DNA of 64,000 nucleotides from Guyanagaster necrorhizus (Eukaryota; Basidiomycota; Agaricomycetes; Agaricales; Physalacriaceae): the NCBI RefSeq assembly GCF_019112545.1, contig NW_025064888.1, positions 1,367,620-1,431,619 of the forward strand. The letters are read 5' to 3'. The notes under the pieces were generated by a model. It made no database searches. It had not been told where the DNA came from and saw nothing but the letters and a program-made list of their open reading frames with translations. Below, in pieces: positions 44,171 through 56,836 of this stretch. Both the position numbers and the translations under genes were made by a program. The stretch's first letter is position 1, and every line of letters begins with the position of its first letter.

Positions 44171-44993
44171 CTGCGATTAATAACAGAAGAATATAAGTAA
44201 GATCTCAGTCGGGCACCGCGAGTGTGAAACGGCTATATTGAAGTCACTGTACCTAATAACAGAAGCATATAAGTGAGATCTACGAACGAGGGTGAGTAAT
44301 ATAATAGCAAGCACGGTAAGATATACGTACCTCAGCCGGGCGCGTGAAACGACTGAGGAGTAAAGACAGGAGGTGTATATATAAAAGGAAGTAAGAACGA
44401 ATGGCGCGTACAAAATGAGCCTCGGTGGAAGACGGCTCTCCTGGTTGCGTTACATGCAGCTAATATCGGTATCGCCATCACTGCATACTGCGCCTATGAA
44501 CTTCTAGCCAGGTACTGGCTGGGCACATCGCGTTGCTGATGGAGAGTATCCGTATCGTATACCCTCTGACATTCCTTTAGAGCAAAAAACAATTCGTCCA
44601 ATCAAAGAGATTCTCTCTGCCGTGTCTGCCACAGGCTACCATTGGATGCACTGAATTCGACTATCAGCACAGCACGGCACCCGTCTCCGAGCTGCTTTCA
44701 AAACCCCATTCGCCGACAAGAATCAAGTGGCGCCAATTGACAGCGGTTTGAGTCTGGGCTCGGGGGTCTCTCCATCCAATCAGAGTATATCGCATCCGGC
44801 ATGGCGAAATGTATACTTCTATTGGGTCGCCATTCTGTGCTCTCTTATTGGCTGGTCCGACCTCTCATTGGCTAGAGCGTCGTAGATGGTCTTCATCAAC
44901 TACGATATGTTCTAGGAGCTGTGCGCGGTCCAGCCGACTACATTACTGGGTACTTAAGAGAAATATCATGGAAAGTAATTTTCCCAATTTTCG
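44171..44993. other. Intergenic, promoter side of the small membrane-protein gene
   Basis: No gene seen. A short near-repeat is present: GATAATAACAGAAGAATATAAGTAAGATCT at about 44173 resembles CTAATAACAGAAGCATATAAGTGAGATCT at 44253. It is an imperfect duplication of about 30 bases, spaced 80 bases. Confidence 0.4.
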
Positions 44994-45516
44994 ATGCCTC
45001 GCTTCCAGATTCGAGACTTTGATATCCAAATTCTTTTCTTCCTTGCCTCCATTCTCAGTCGCAATGCCGCTATATCTGCCTTTCTTCTTCTCATTCTTCT
45101 GACCCGCACCATCGTATGGCCTATAGTAGCACCCTTGATGCCGAGTGCACGTCTCGCAGAGCTTGAATCAGCACTAAAAGCGACCTACCCACTGCTCGAA
45201 ATGCAAGATAATATATCTCATCCCACTTACAATTCCCGCATCCGCCTGAAAGGGTGAGTATTCTGGCTTGCTTTGTACGCCGGTTTTCAGCCCAATTGTC
45301 AGTTTTGAGAGGGAGGTCCTCAGACTTTTCAAGATGCGCCTAAATATACAACGTCGATTGATTCTTGGCGGGTACTCCTGGAAGGAATACTTTTGTGACA
45401 TGTGGAGTATCTGGCGCGGGGCTCAAGCTTGTCGAGAGAGGGTCGATGTATTTCGAGTCGAATTGGAGGCCAGGGTTCTACATTCTCGAGTCGCTTATTT
45501 GACACTCTCGAGTTAG
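44994..45516 (+). CDS. Small hypothetical protein with one transmembrane segment, 157 aa, two exons
   Basis: Exon 1 44994-45253, intron 45254-45302 (49 nt, GTGAGT...CAG), exon 2 45303-45516, in frame. Residues about 13-42 are strongly hydrophobic (ILFFLASILSRNAAISAF, then LLLILLT). A helical part follows (LAELESALKATYPLLEMQ). The C-terminus is basic and amphipathic (FEREVLRLFKMRLNIQRR, WKEYFCDMWSIWRG). Such small proteins are common in Agaricomycetes, but I do not know a function. Exact 3' end is uncertain. Confidence 0.5.
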
Positions 45517-48500
45517 ATGGCTATTGTGGAAGACTCGGAGGGCAGGTATATGGATATTCTCCGTCGTTATGGAATGGGCGAGGCAACAACATCAACCATA
45601 GTTCCCATGAAGCTCCATCATCCCTATCAGGCTGTATAACATTACCTCCTTACTGCGGGCAATGACACTGGGGGCTGAACAATGAGAGCAGCTTATGTTA
45701 AGGACCAAAACGCGCTGGTCAAATGACTAACTCTAGACGTATTTGCAGATTTACTACTAGTGAACCCGTTATCCTATACAGTGTTGAAAAATGCGACCAA
45801 GAAATCATTGGAGGGGATAGCAAGAATCTGGAACGACGAAGAAAGCGCCATGTTAGAATCTGATACATCTGTTGTTACCTCTGCAGTCGGCCGTTAATGC
45901 CACCGAATCCCGATGAGGCTTTAATACAAAGCCCCCCACTTCCTGCAGTGTAACGCTATTTTTAGGGGTCGCGCTGATGGCTGCCTGGACTGTCCAAGCT
46001 ATGCTCCCTTGGATGCACCTAGGTTCACCCAGACACGTCGGACCCAACGCCTTCTGAATGATGTAACTTCGGCTGCGCTTCTACTATTCTCTGCGGACAT
46101 GAGATCTAGCCATGGAGGATATGGTTTGTATCCATCGTGACCTAAACATATTCGCAATATAAACCACCTTCAGACTCCGTCGACATCATGCTGCTCGTCC
46201 AGCAACTTCTACTGTAAAGTCGCGACTCTTTCGGAGCCTAGTACTACAACAATCGACATATGGGATGCAGTCCTCCAGGTGGGCTACATCGTACTGTGTA
46301 TTCAAACAATATACACCCATAACACTTCTGTGGGAGGAAAAATGCCTAAGCATTGATGTGTGAGAGAACAAAGAACGATGGAAGTGACGTACCCAGTTAA
46401 GCGCCACCAAAACAGATGCAAGGATATCTCCCAGGGTAACATGGCTATCAGCCTCGATGCCAGGCAGACGATAGAAAGGTTTAAATTATCATCAAGACCG
46501 TATGCGCAGCTGAAAAGGTCTGACTACCGAGCTTCATCGATATCCTTCTACAATTAGCACTCGAATCGAAAAGACAGAATGATGTTGAAGTTCCTCTTTC
46601 ATCGATGATTGAGCATGTCGCTGCCGACCTGCGATCGTGTGAAAAAGCAAGAAATGCAAGCTTGGCTGTCACGGTCAGAATGAATGTACCAGCCACAATC
46701 AAAATCTTGTTGAGATACACGTACTGCACTCTCCGTGAGCACGTGTGTGGCGAACGGCGGGCTTACAGCGACGTACTCATGCCGTTCTTCGCCTATGTAA
46801 ACAGTCAACCAATGCAGACAAGGATCGTGCTGTGGAACGGGATCCCTTCGGTGAACTCCTACGGAACAGAACATATCACCACCTGGTGCAAATGCCGAAT
46901 ATCCGGCACACAGATTCTGACGACTCTGCCCGGGCTTTGGATGGGGACCGGCCTTCGCATGTGACGGAGTCTGTAGGTATGTTACATTCACCTGTTACGA
47001 GATTCAGTCAGTTAATGCTCACGAAAAGAGAAAGGTATGTGCTCACAAGAATCTCGCACCGTCAATTCCTCCCGGCGCTCCAATCTGCACTAGATACACA
47101 ACACTTCATTATTCTCTGGGTTGAAACCACATCCCATGTTGCATCGGATAAGGGCAAAGATGTTCGCAGAGCCAAGGTTGGGGAGACAGATATCTGGAAA
47201 TCCCCTACCACCAAATCTGCACCAACGTTTTAGGGATCTGAACGAAGCTTTATATCCTAACCCCTTCAGAGCTTCATCCACAGTCAACACAACAGTACTG
47301 AATGAACAGACATATAACGCATACCAGCTCGACGCTCGTGGTCCACTATGCCCCCACCCCTGGATACGCGAGTTCTCGACATCATACTTCCTTTGACATC
47401 ATCAACTTGGGGAGCACCTAGATCAATGTAAAATTGACTCGGCTTCAAACGGCAGTGAATGTATAAGGCAACTCACATAGCCGTAAGAGAAGCTTAGGTT
47501 TCTGGCAAATGCCTAACGTGTGGGCGAAAAGAAGATTTCTTGCATAACTGATGTCGTTGGGTCATGGCAGAAATTATTCATGACTAGTCAGAAACATACA
47601 TTGAAGTTGAATCGCTTCTAGTGTTGACAATTGGCCGTAATATAGTACGGGGTATATCCTCTTCATTGAACGGGGTAAGAAGCATATTCGAGGGTAGTCA
47701 TCCTGCCTTGAAATCAGTATGAGATCACATATATGCACCCAAATATGTACGTGCGGTCATTTTCACTGCTAAAAGTCAAATACCTGTAAGTATGCGTATA
47801 TAACAGGAGGAAACAGATGGAGACATACGCGAGGATAGTCCATTAGCATGGGCTGCTGGCAACCGTATGGTAGGCGTCGCCTCATGGTTCAATCTTTCAT
47901 CCGGTTCTCTATCTTGACCGTTGTATTCGTATATCACATCCGATAAACGCCCTGACAACAGCAATTGAGTAACAGATCGTCGATGATACGTGCAGAGTTG
48001 AAAAGGTCTAGGGCTAGGATGAGGATAGGTTTGACTCTACGAACTGACTGCCATACCAGCGAATGCACAACATGAAATCTCTGGCATAGCTAGTAACCAG
48101 CGTGGCTATCGCCGTCTTTACAGGACCTAAAGAATATAAAACTTAATCATTTTCAAGCAGCAACACATATATGGAGGCTCGCATCGTCTTCGAGGATCGA
48201 CGGGTAGCGTATAGCCCATGGATCGAAGGGGATTTCTTCTTGAGCTGGCCTTGTCGAGTTGTCAGAGATTTCATGGCAGCATTTTGGAAAAATAGGTCCG
48301 GCTGAAAAGAAGGAATCGAATGATGTCGACAGCGTGAGAAGATGATGATGGTAGTAGAAGGGAAAGGCGCGTCTTTTGTTTGCTTCAGTTTCAGTTTGTT
48401 CGGTGGGCCGGGCCAATGGTATTTCTCATCCCCCCTGCTTCAACAATCATTCAGTCCCAACGCTGCTGACATCCTAGTCTCAAAATATATCTTCAAGAAT

Positions 48501-48695
48501 TCATGGATCGCGATATATCTCATATTTTATCCATGAAATCCACTGAGCTCCAGCGCGATACTTTATCTGGATCAATACTTTCCCTACTTATCTCCTCCTT
48601 GGTAAGTTCAAATCTCCTTCTCGTAAAATATTTATTCAACTCCTCATAGGAACAAATCAACATCTCGCGCCAGTCACAAGGGCAAATCTGCAGCG
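45517..48695. other. Stretch with unassigned fragments
   Basis: Open frames on both strands overlap each other (46599-46991 minus, 46605-46964 plus, 46745-47233 plus, 48153-48416 minus). One minus piece near 46640-46729 has a hydrophobic segment (ILIVAGTFILTVTAKLAFLAF). No domain or reliable exon chain was found. CpG is normal and no transposon was recognised. Confidence 0.35.
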
Positions 48696-49482
48696 ATGGA
48701 TGAAGGAACTCGACCCCATCTTCTGGGACCCATTTATCCTCTCCCCCGTAACACTAACTTCGTACAGTGTCATGTCTTATGGTATAGTCCCAATGTTTCG
48801 GAAGTCCTGTCGTTGTCAATAGAACCCCTACCTTCTGGAGACTACGGGTGGTTCTTCCCCAGTCTGTCTGCTTCGCACCATACCGGACTGATACTCATTA
48901 CGATTCCAGATGGAGGCTCAAGTATCCCGTCACTGCGACACCTCCCAGATATGTGTTCGTTCACCACCATGCAGCGCGAAGATATCCAAAACGAGATACC
49001 AGGTGCACGGCTCAGCGATCCTTGTACATTGGTATGAATATCCATGGCTTCTTTCCCCCATTTTCAATGAGCATCTTGAGCAGTTATACATCCCTCCTCT
49101 AATCTAACAATAGGTCTTGGAACCCGATAAAAATTCATGCAAACCAGGTCCAGGGCAACTATCGCATCATAATCTTCCGCCACATGAGATCAGCCTGACA
49201 CCTCCTCCTTCCACCCACCCACATCTCTCCCCCCACGGAATCCAGAAAGTTTAAAATTCCTCGAGGGGCATTTCCACAGCTCTCTACGAGCGAACACCCT
49301 TCATGGCGATGAGCATGACCCAGGCGCGATCCAAGATCTGATGTCCGAGCTAGGCGTCGGCGGGAAGGATGGGGACGATGAGATGGTTCCGTTGTCGGAT
49401 CCACGATGGAAGACCGTGGTCGGTAAATTGATCCCAGAGAAGGTCATACGAGATAGATTAGCAGATGCAAGTGATGTCTAAT
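48696..49482 (+). CDS. Possible hypothetical gene, two exons
   Basis: A plus-strand frame is open from about 48651 through 49030 (MDEGTRPHLLGPIY..., WYSPNVSEVLSLSIEPLPSG). It can be spliced (GTATGA 49034...TAG 49112) to a frame that reads LEPDKNSCKPGPGQLS. It then meets a C6 run near 49232, where a one-base shift would give KFLEGHFHSSLRANTLHGD and end at 49482. The frame change and lack of family resemblance make this doubtful. Confidence 0.3.
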
Positions 49483-52400
49483 CCCTGGTTTCGAAATGGA
49501 AATTTATTTTGTCCCCCATGCAGCCTCCGGCTGGAAGATGAAAGGTAGGTTTGCCCTATCACCTTTATTTAGGCTGCCGTGATGCTACAAGTCGTCCCAC
49601 GGGAAAGATGTCGTTATAGAGTGACAAGATATCTTGTCTTGACTACGCACAGGATCCTATACTTCGGTTGAATCTAAAAAGGAAGACTTCTAATTTCTTC
49701 CACCTTCTCGATAAGCATGTTGATTCTCCTCTGACAAGGAAATTTTAACCACGTGGAAGTTGGACTGCTTCTCTCGCTCAATTGCTCGCCGAATGGTATA
49801 AAATGTCTCGGGAGAAGGTTTCGATCACCCAGGAATGGCCTACACATTCCTGCCTGATGTTCCACATAGTTTCGACCCACAAATCAAAGCAGACACTTCT
49901 CGAATCTCTTGTCTCTGTACACTTTTTTTTCTTATGTCTGGGATATCTACTTTCCGGACGAATCCCACCCAGACCCACGCCGTATCTGATACAGACGATA
50001 AGGTAGCGTGCACTACTCTCACGGGTTTCTTGCCCTCATTTCATGTGAGCTTGCAGTCCGTGTCATTCCTGTCGTTTTCCTCATAATCAATGGCCTCGCC
50101 ATGGATAATGGCGATTTTATCAATGTGCTTATTGCCACCCCAGTATGTGATCTGATTGACATTGCATTCATGGTATGGAACGGAATATGGCTACATACGG
50201 TTGATATATAGTAGGCTCCTTTCAAGGAGTGTATTCAAGGATTGAGCGATGCGATTGCCACATAGTCGGCCAATAACTGGGCCGCATTCAGTCAGAAGGG
50301 GTGCTTGGATGGCATTGTCAGCGTAAAAGCTCACATTATATCTCCTAGAGTCTATATAACTTTGTCTTCTTTTTGACGAGCTTTAGGGCAACACAAGAGG
50401 AAGTGAAGAGACACTACGAGACTCAGGAATTGAACTGAGAGGAAAAAAACAACAACAACATCTATTGATAATAAAGAAATACTGTAGCCTCTACAATAGG
50501 GTGGTACAGTACGTTTCTCTTTTCCGGTTTGTATGACTTGGGGAACTGAGTCCTGCCAGAATCAATAGCTGTCTGCCATTATTGGTGTAGAGGTGATTAG
50601 GAAGGAAATCAGAGCCTACTAGAAAATATCGGTTCTCACAGTTTCTTTCTTGAAGTGAAATAGTTGCATCAACGGTGCGCATTCGACATGACGAATTCTG
50701 GTGATCGGCGCAACGCAAAATGACACGTCTCGGTATCTCCGATTTCGTCAATGACGTCAAATTTAGCATTTTCGAGTCTTCTGTGACACTTCCTTAGATC
50801 CATGGAGGAGGTACCGCTGATACCCACGGCCCGAGACCCGTTCACGGCACCAGGGAATTTCATTTTTCTGCACCTCCTTCTTTAACTCTCACAACCACGC
50901 GTTTTTCTCTTTTACTTCGATCTTCGCGACGAATTATTGCTGAGCTATTCCAAATAAACTGTGTGTCAGCCTCTTCTACATGCAGATCGTCAACTGGACC
51001 GGTTTCACTCAAAATTGATATGAGACTTCTTGGCACGAGAAGAACTTGTATATTTCATCTCTGAAAGCAAAATCTGGGTGGGCTCTCCTGCCTACATCTC
51101 TTTGAATTATCCGCTTTACCTTCGGTTCTCCAGCATGCCTCCATATCAATATTTGAGTCCTGGGTATTAACCGCCATGTCAAGAGGAGTATCGACGTTGC
51201 GTCGCTGATGGAACGCAGATCCCTGCCACCGTAAAGGTCGCAATTCCCTCATCGAAAGCCCATGGTGTCAGTTTTGAATGCTTCTCTTACCGAGATTGTC
51301 ACATAAATGTGATCGCTTTCTTCGAAAAGCAAACGCTGAAATGTAGAGAGGGATATTATAACACTATATATGACCTAGTGAGCTCCACTGGTGCAAATAC
51401 TGGTACGATAAGTGGGGCTCGTTGTCGTCACTTTCATTTGGCGCATGCTGTGAACCATTGGGTAAATTATATCTGTTAATATTGACTATCAATGTCGACA
51501 ACAGTGTTAAGTTGTTTCTCGTTATTCTCTGTTTAGTGTCGTTCGTAAAATCAGCTCCAATGGACTGGAAGTTTTCAAGTCTTCCTCTTCAATTATTCTG
51601 TTCCACTGGACTACAGTTTTCCTTCCTCTGGTTGTCAGTGCCATTTTCCCCGTGAGGCACATATTTGCAAGAGCATGGTGAAGAACTTGCAAACTTGGGT
51701 ACCACGACCTCATGGTTACAGTCGAATATCTGGGGACTGGCTACAACTCACCCTCGCATGGCAATGCATCACACACCTCAAATGGCTAGGAGAGTAGGCA
51801 AGCCAACTGGGCATCTGTATCTATGTCTTCTCAGAGCAAAATTGTTGCCCCATTTCCTCACGGAGGAAACGTTGATAGGAAGAGAGTTTCCTCGACTGGG
51901 AATAGACATGAAAGGTTCATATTTCCGCCACAGTGGGTTGCATACATGCTCTCCTGTGCGTGTTCCGTGGAAACATTCCTCCTGTCAGTGAATTGACAAC
52001 TATATCATGCAGCTCGTTCTCGTGTCCAACTAATGTTCTGCCGCCATGCTTCAATTCGTCGTCTCATATCCGATACAAACGGACGTGAAGCTATGGGTCG
52101 GTTTCTCGTTATGCATTGCTTCGATATCATAACCGTTTACTCGGCGACGACTTACATTCAAAGACTATAAGGCGCTTATCTTTTGCGGCACTTCCACACC
52201 ATCATGATTCGCCTTCTTTTGTTCGGCTTCTACAAGTATCGAATGATACCTACTTTTTATGGGATCGACACTACAATGAAAGGAGTTTTGCTAACTCCGA
52301 GTCCTCTTCACGTACATCAAGCGCGCCTAAAGCTGGACTGTGATGTATGTTTCAGATCGATGGACCAGCGTCTAACCAGAGGCAATACTTCATGGCACCA

Positions 52401-52863
52401 TATAGCGCTCTTGCTATGGCGTAAAAGGACCATTAGGACTTCCAGTAGACGTCCACATATTTCACTGATGGTGTTCTTTAACGCCAGCACCAAATAAGTG
52501 CATTTGGATTGCGGCGACTGTTCTACAATCGAGCTGGATAACGATATCGAGCATCTACTCCGTTCCCGTTTGTGCACGCTCGAGGGGTTTCAGCACATAA
52601 AGAAAAGAGTTCACGGGCATACTAGATTTCCACATATTCTTCTGGCGCTACGCAGTAGCCCAGACTACAATCCCTGATGTAAACAAACCACACGTATACC
52701 ACGACTTTCACTAACAATGGACTTTTCACATATAAAGAGGCTCGCCTCTACTTTGGTATTCGTTGCTTGGTTCACTCAACATGTCTCGGTACTGCACTTT
52801 TCTGGTACGCGTCTGTTCCTCATTATCTGACAACTTCTAACGTTCCATGTTGACCAGAGGAAC
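49483..52863. other. No gene recognised
   Basis: Several open frames of 60-110 codons are present (for example 49835-50086 plus, 50491-50769 minus, 51665-51991 plus, 52183-52497 plus and 52317-52577 minus), without domains or exon partners. CpG density falls somewhat after 51.3 kb but is not as low as in the transposon blocks. Confidence 0.35.
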
Positions 52864-54153
52864 ATGTCATTCTTACTCCTCTCTGCACTAATCTATGGCT
52901 CGTGTTCGCCATGTGATTCTCCTGCTCAGGCAGGGCAACCTGGCGACAGCCAACGAACCATATTCAACATCCTCTAGAGCTCTCTGGCCACCATCTTTGC
53001 TTGTATTTGGATCGCCATCCATCCAAATGTCCCAGGGCCGCACTTGATGAAGAGAGGGTGGTTCTTCACCTCGGTTCTTCGTCGTACGGAATTGATGATC
53101 GTCACCATTTTCGCACCGGAGGTCATAACCATATGGGCATTACGCCAATACTTCGCAGCACGGAGCATTCGTAGGCGTGAGTACCTCCACCTCGTTCTAC
53201 TCAAAGTCGGACTAACCATGACTCCTAGTCTCTTCCAAGATGACCCTGACACACGGCTTCCTCGTCTCCATGGGCGTGTTTGTATACTCGGACGAAAGTC
53301 CAGTTACCCGTCAAAATCTAGAAGACGACCCCCGTCTGGTAGACCTACTAAGCGAAATAGACAAAAAGGAAATCGATGACCGCAGCAAGGGCGATGGCCT
53401 CTCTAAAGGACTCGCCATCCTCCAAGCCACTTGGTTCATATTACAATGTGCTGCCCGAATAGCTCGCAACCTCCCCATCACCATCCTCGAAACAGTAGCC
53501 ATCGGCTACGCCGTTTTCACCGTCATCAACTATTGGGCATGGTGGCATACGCCACTCCAAGCCGGTCTACCTTCACCATCTATCCTAGACTCCCGACCAC
53601 AACGTCCTATGAAATTATCCCACAAAAACTAAATACAGATTATCTCTTAGATTGGACAGACTTCCGCCTGTTGAGCACGTTCTTCGGAGGAGATGTCATC
53701 GAACACGTTGCTGGTCCATCTAAGGAAGAGGGCGCTCCTCGTCTTTGGTCAGGACATCCGAACAACGACACACTGTTCTACGTCGTTACAGGCGGTGCGC
53801 TTCTCGGTACCCTCTTTGGGGCTGTTCATTGCGCTGCCTGGCGCTCACACTTTGCGACGTCAATCGAGAAAAACATCTGGCGGGTGTCGTCGCTCTACAT
53901 TGCATTCATTCCTATACCTATCATTGTTACGACATTCACGGCTGAAAAATTGGCGGCTTACTTTGGGTTTACCGAACGCGACCAGGATAACCCCTGGTTT
54001 GGTGGTGCGTATCGACTCCTTTGGATCTTGTTCTATATGGTATATATCGTGGCCAGAGGGTTTTTGCTTCTCGAGCCGTTTCTTGCGATGAGGTCTCTCC
54101 CTCCCGGTGCATTTGTAAATATTGAATGGATCGACTTCCTTCCACATATATAA
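52864..54153 (+). pseudogene. Agaricomycete multi-pass membrane protein, disabled by a stop and a frameshift
   Basis: Exon 1 52864-53176 starts with a signal-like MSFLLLSALIYG and contains LATIFACIWIAIHPNVPGP. A 52-nt intron (53177-53228) joins to MTLTHGFLVSMGVFVY, DDRSKGDGLSKGLAILQATW and FTVINYWAWWHTPL. The last part, in another frame, has LFYVVTGGALLGTLFGAVHC and three more hydrophobic segments to IDFLPHI. The order matches a common agaricomycete membrane family of unknown role (TIW..LATIFACTW..HPN at the start). Codon 38 is TAG (52975-52977) where Trp is usual. The frame shifts by one near 53570-53590. Both could be errors, but together they point to a pseudogene. Confidence 0.65.
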
Positions 54154-55147
54154 GAGATATTTTCCTCTTACTCTTACTTTAGTTAGATTCGCTAGAATTT
54201 CATATACACTGTCATATACGCGATAGTGTAGAGATGCTTTGCATTTTTTTCTCAATGAATTTTTCTTCGATCAGTATCGATTATGGCTTGTATTTCTTGT
54301 CTCCCGTCATTTCTACTTTGGAATGGAGCTACAATTCTGGAAGGAATTGAGAAGAGGATGTATCCTAATGCTCAGTAAACAATGATACAGTATAAAGTAC
54401 TTGGATGTCACAATGAACCCAATATATTGATCTCTTTAATAGTAGTGTTGATGATCACTGAGATAGTTTCAAGGTTAGCTCTGCAGGAGTAGATGTAAAG
54501 TATGAAAAAACAACAAAACCTCAGGAAGTCCATGCATCAAGTCATACCTTTAGCCCATTTGTGGTGTTCACACACAGTTGAAAAAGAAAAAGGTATTTTG
54601 TTCTTGGTTGCACCAAAAGGCAAACAATCAAAACCCTACTACAACACATGTTTGATTCAGTGAGGAATAGAAAATGAGGATCAAGGAGACTCATGATCTC
54701 ATTCCCAAGTCCAAGTTGAATGAGGCTGCTCAATGACATATGACTGGGGATTTGGTTCAGGATGGCAATGGTGACTAGAAGAGAGATTTGAGAGAAGGAA
54801 CTCATATGTGATGAATATATATTTTGCTTTCCAAGCTCCTTTGACAGATTCTGTGGCAGCAGTTGGGATAGACCATGAGAAGGTGATGTTGAGCTAATTC
54901 CATCTCATCAAAGTTTATAGTGCAGAAGTCATCCTGGAAGAGATATAGGTTGAATATTTCATAGTGACTATGAACTGAGCATATATATGTATGGCAGGTA
55001 AGTGTAGTTTTAGCACTATAGCAAATTTTGAATCCCTTGGATTATCTGAAAGTACTGTAACTCAGTCTACAAGTTGCACTTGCAAATGCTTGGAAACATG
55101 ATTCAAGATCTGTCCTGATAGTAAAGGTAAAATACATATATATGAGG
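54154..55147. other. CpG-poor intergenic, transposon-like composition
   Basis: CpG drops sharply after about 54330. One minus frame (54805-54542, LIQLGLGNEIMSLLDPHFL) has no known relative. It is probably old repeat sequence. Confidence 0.35.
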
Positions 55148-55570
55148 TGTAACACACATCCTATGGACCTCCACTCCACAAACCAGCTTCATTGTTTTCA
55201 TGTGATGAAGGAATACTGAGTGTTTCTCTTTTCTCCAAGTTCATCATTTTCTGTGGACACCCACAGAATACTAATAATTTTATTTCTTATTTCAAACTAC
55301 ATTTCATTTATGATTTTATTTTCAATCCAATTCTGAAATGGTAGTGAAGAGATTATGTGCCAGAATCCATCAGTCTCTGACTTGGACTAGCTACTTAGTA
55401 TAAAAGCTGTAGAATACATTTCACTATCTCAGTTTGAATATAAACTTGGTTCAGTCCAATAACTCCTTGATCCTTCAGTCAATACTCTTATCTATGGACC
55501 TCTAACTCTATTAGACTTCTCTTTCCTCCTTTGTCTTACTCCATGGACTTCCATTGATATGCAGGCAACA
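55148..55570 (+). repeat. Possible solo LTR
   Basis: It starts TGTAACACACATCC and ends GCAGGCAACA (TG...CA), with a TATAAAAG at 55399-55406 and a duplicated CTATGGACCTC near both ends. Length suits an LTR. No target duplication or partner was found, so the call is tentative. Confidence 0.28.
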
Positions 55571-56836
55571 TGTCCAGCCCTATAATTTGCAAATTCTGCA
55601 TAACACACTAGAATATGCTAGTAACTGAGGATCATTAGCCAGTAGAGGACTATGGCTGAGGCTCTGAGCTGATAGTCATGCTAGTCACTAATACTAAGTT
55701 GAAATTGGACTTTGTAAAAATAACATGGCCTAAGAATAAAAATCCTAAGTCAGGTTTGAACTTAGAAAAGTTCTGCATCACACCTTGGAAAATACTAAGT
55801 CCAAGTTGGATTTAGAAATGGTACCTCAAATGAGGCCAATTCTACATGCCACTAAGACAAGCATATTCTAAGACAGCTAGGGGTATAATACCATAGCCAG
55901 TTGTGGAGTATTGAGTAAAGATAGCATCATCCAGGAGCAGTAAGAAGAGAGACCCAATGATCTGTGGCTAGCACTATGAGTTTTGACTCAAATGTCTAAG
56001 TCAGAATTTCCTAGGTATCAGGTGACCTAAGGGACTTAGAATTGAGAGGAATAGAGTGGATAGGACCAGTTGACCGGGCCTGACCGGGCCTGATCGATCA
56101 AGCTACTAAGAATAACTCAGACGATTAAAACTTTGAGTAGACAGAAAGGAGTTAGGTACCCACAGGCACTGTAGGCTTAAAATAAAGCTGTGCGGTGGCC
56201 AGGTGGGTCTGGGCAAGCCTAGGGGAGTCCAGGAGTGCCGCCATTCTGGAATAATGGCATGATTCCGCTTTAAACAGGAGAAATATTATTCTGAATGCTT
56301 TATTTATAGATTCTGTACCTGTTGTTGGTGTATAAAAGAAGGGAATGGGAGGAAAATAGCAAGCAAGCAACCCACCCCTGTGTTCAGGCCTTCTATCCCA
56401 CTGTAGCTAGTCCCTGGGACAACAGATTTTGAGTTCTGCTTCGACTTAGTGATTTATTTAAGTTGCTTTGTCACTTAGAGAGGATTGGATTGGAATAATA
56501 ACTGTATTTTGGGTTTTGGATTAATTTGGGTTCCAAACTATAAGGGTTTTGGCATCAGAATACAAGTTCTTCGGTTTTGAGGACTGCTAGCCAGCTAAGA
56601 GTGCAGCTAGTCAAGCCTAAGTGCTTGATAGACTTAGTATTTGGGTTTTGGAGTTCCTTGGGTTTCAGAATATTCTAAGTTGATTTGGAACACAATTTTT
56701 CATTGATTCTAAGTCCTAATTATACTTAAACATTGCTATAAACTGCTCTCATGAGTATTGCATCTTTGAAAGCAAGATAGAGTTGAATAACTGTCTTTAT
56801 TGACTGTTTCTTTGATTTTACTTAAGACTGCAAGAG
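55571..56836. other. CpG-poor stretch with a possible second LTR and tRNA-type primer site
   Basis: A TATAAAAG at 56331-56338 is followed at 56550-56559 by TGGCATCAGA. That is one base off the initiator-Met-tRNA primer site TGGTATCAGA used by many copia-type elements. No LTR ends were defined and no gag or pol was seen. A 10-bp unit (TGACCGGGCC) is repeated 2.5 times at 56071-56097. Confidence 0.3.
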
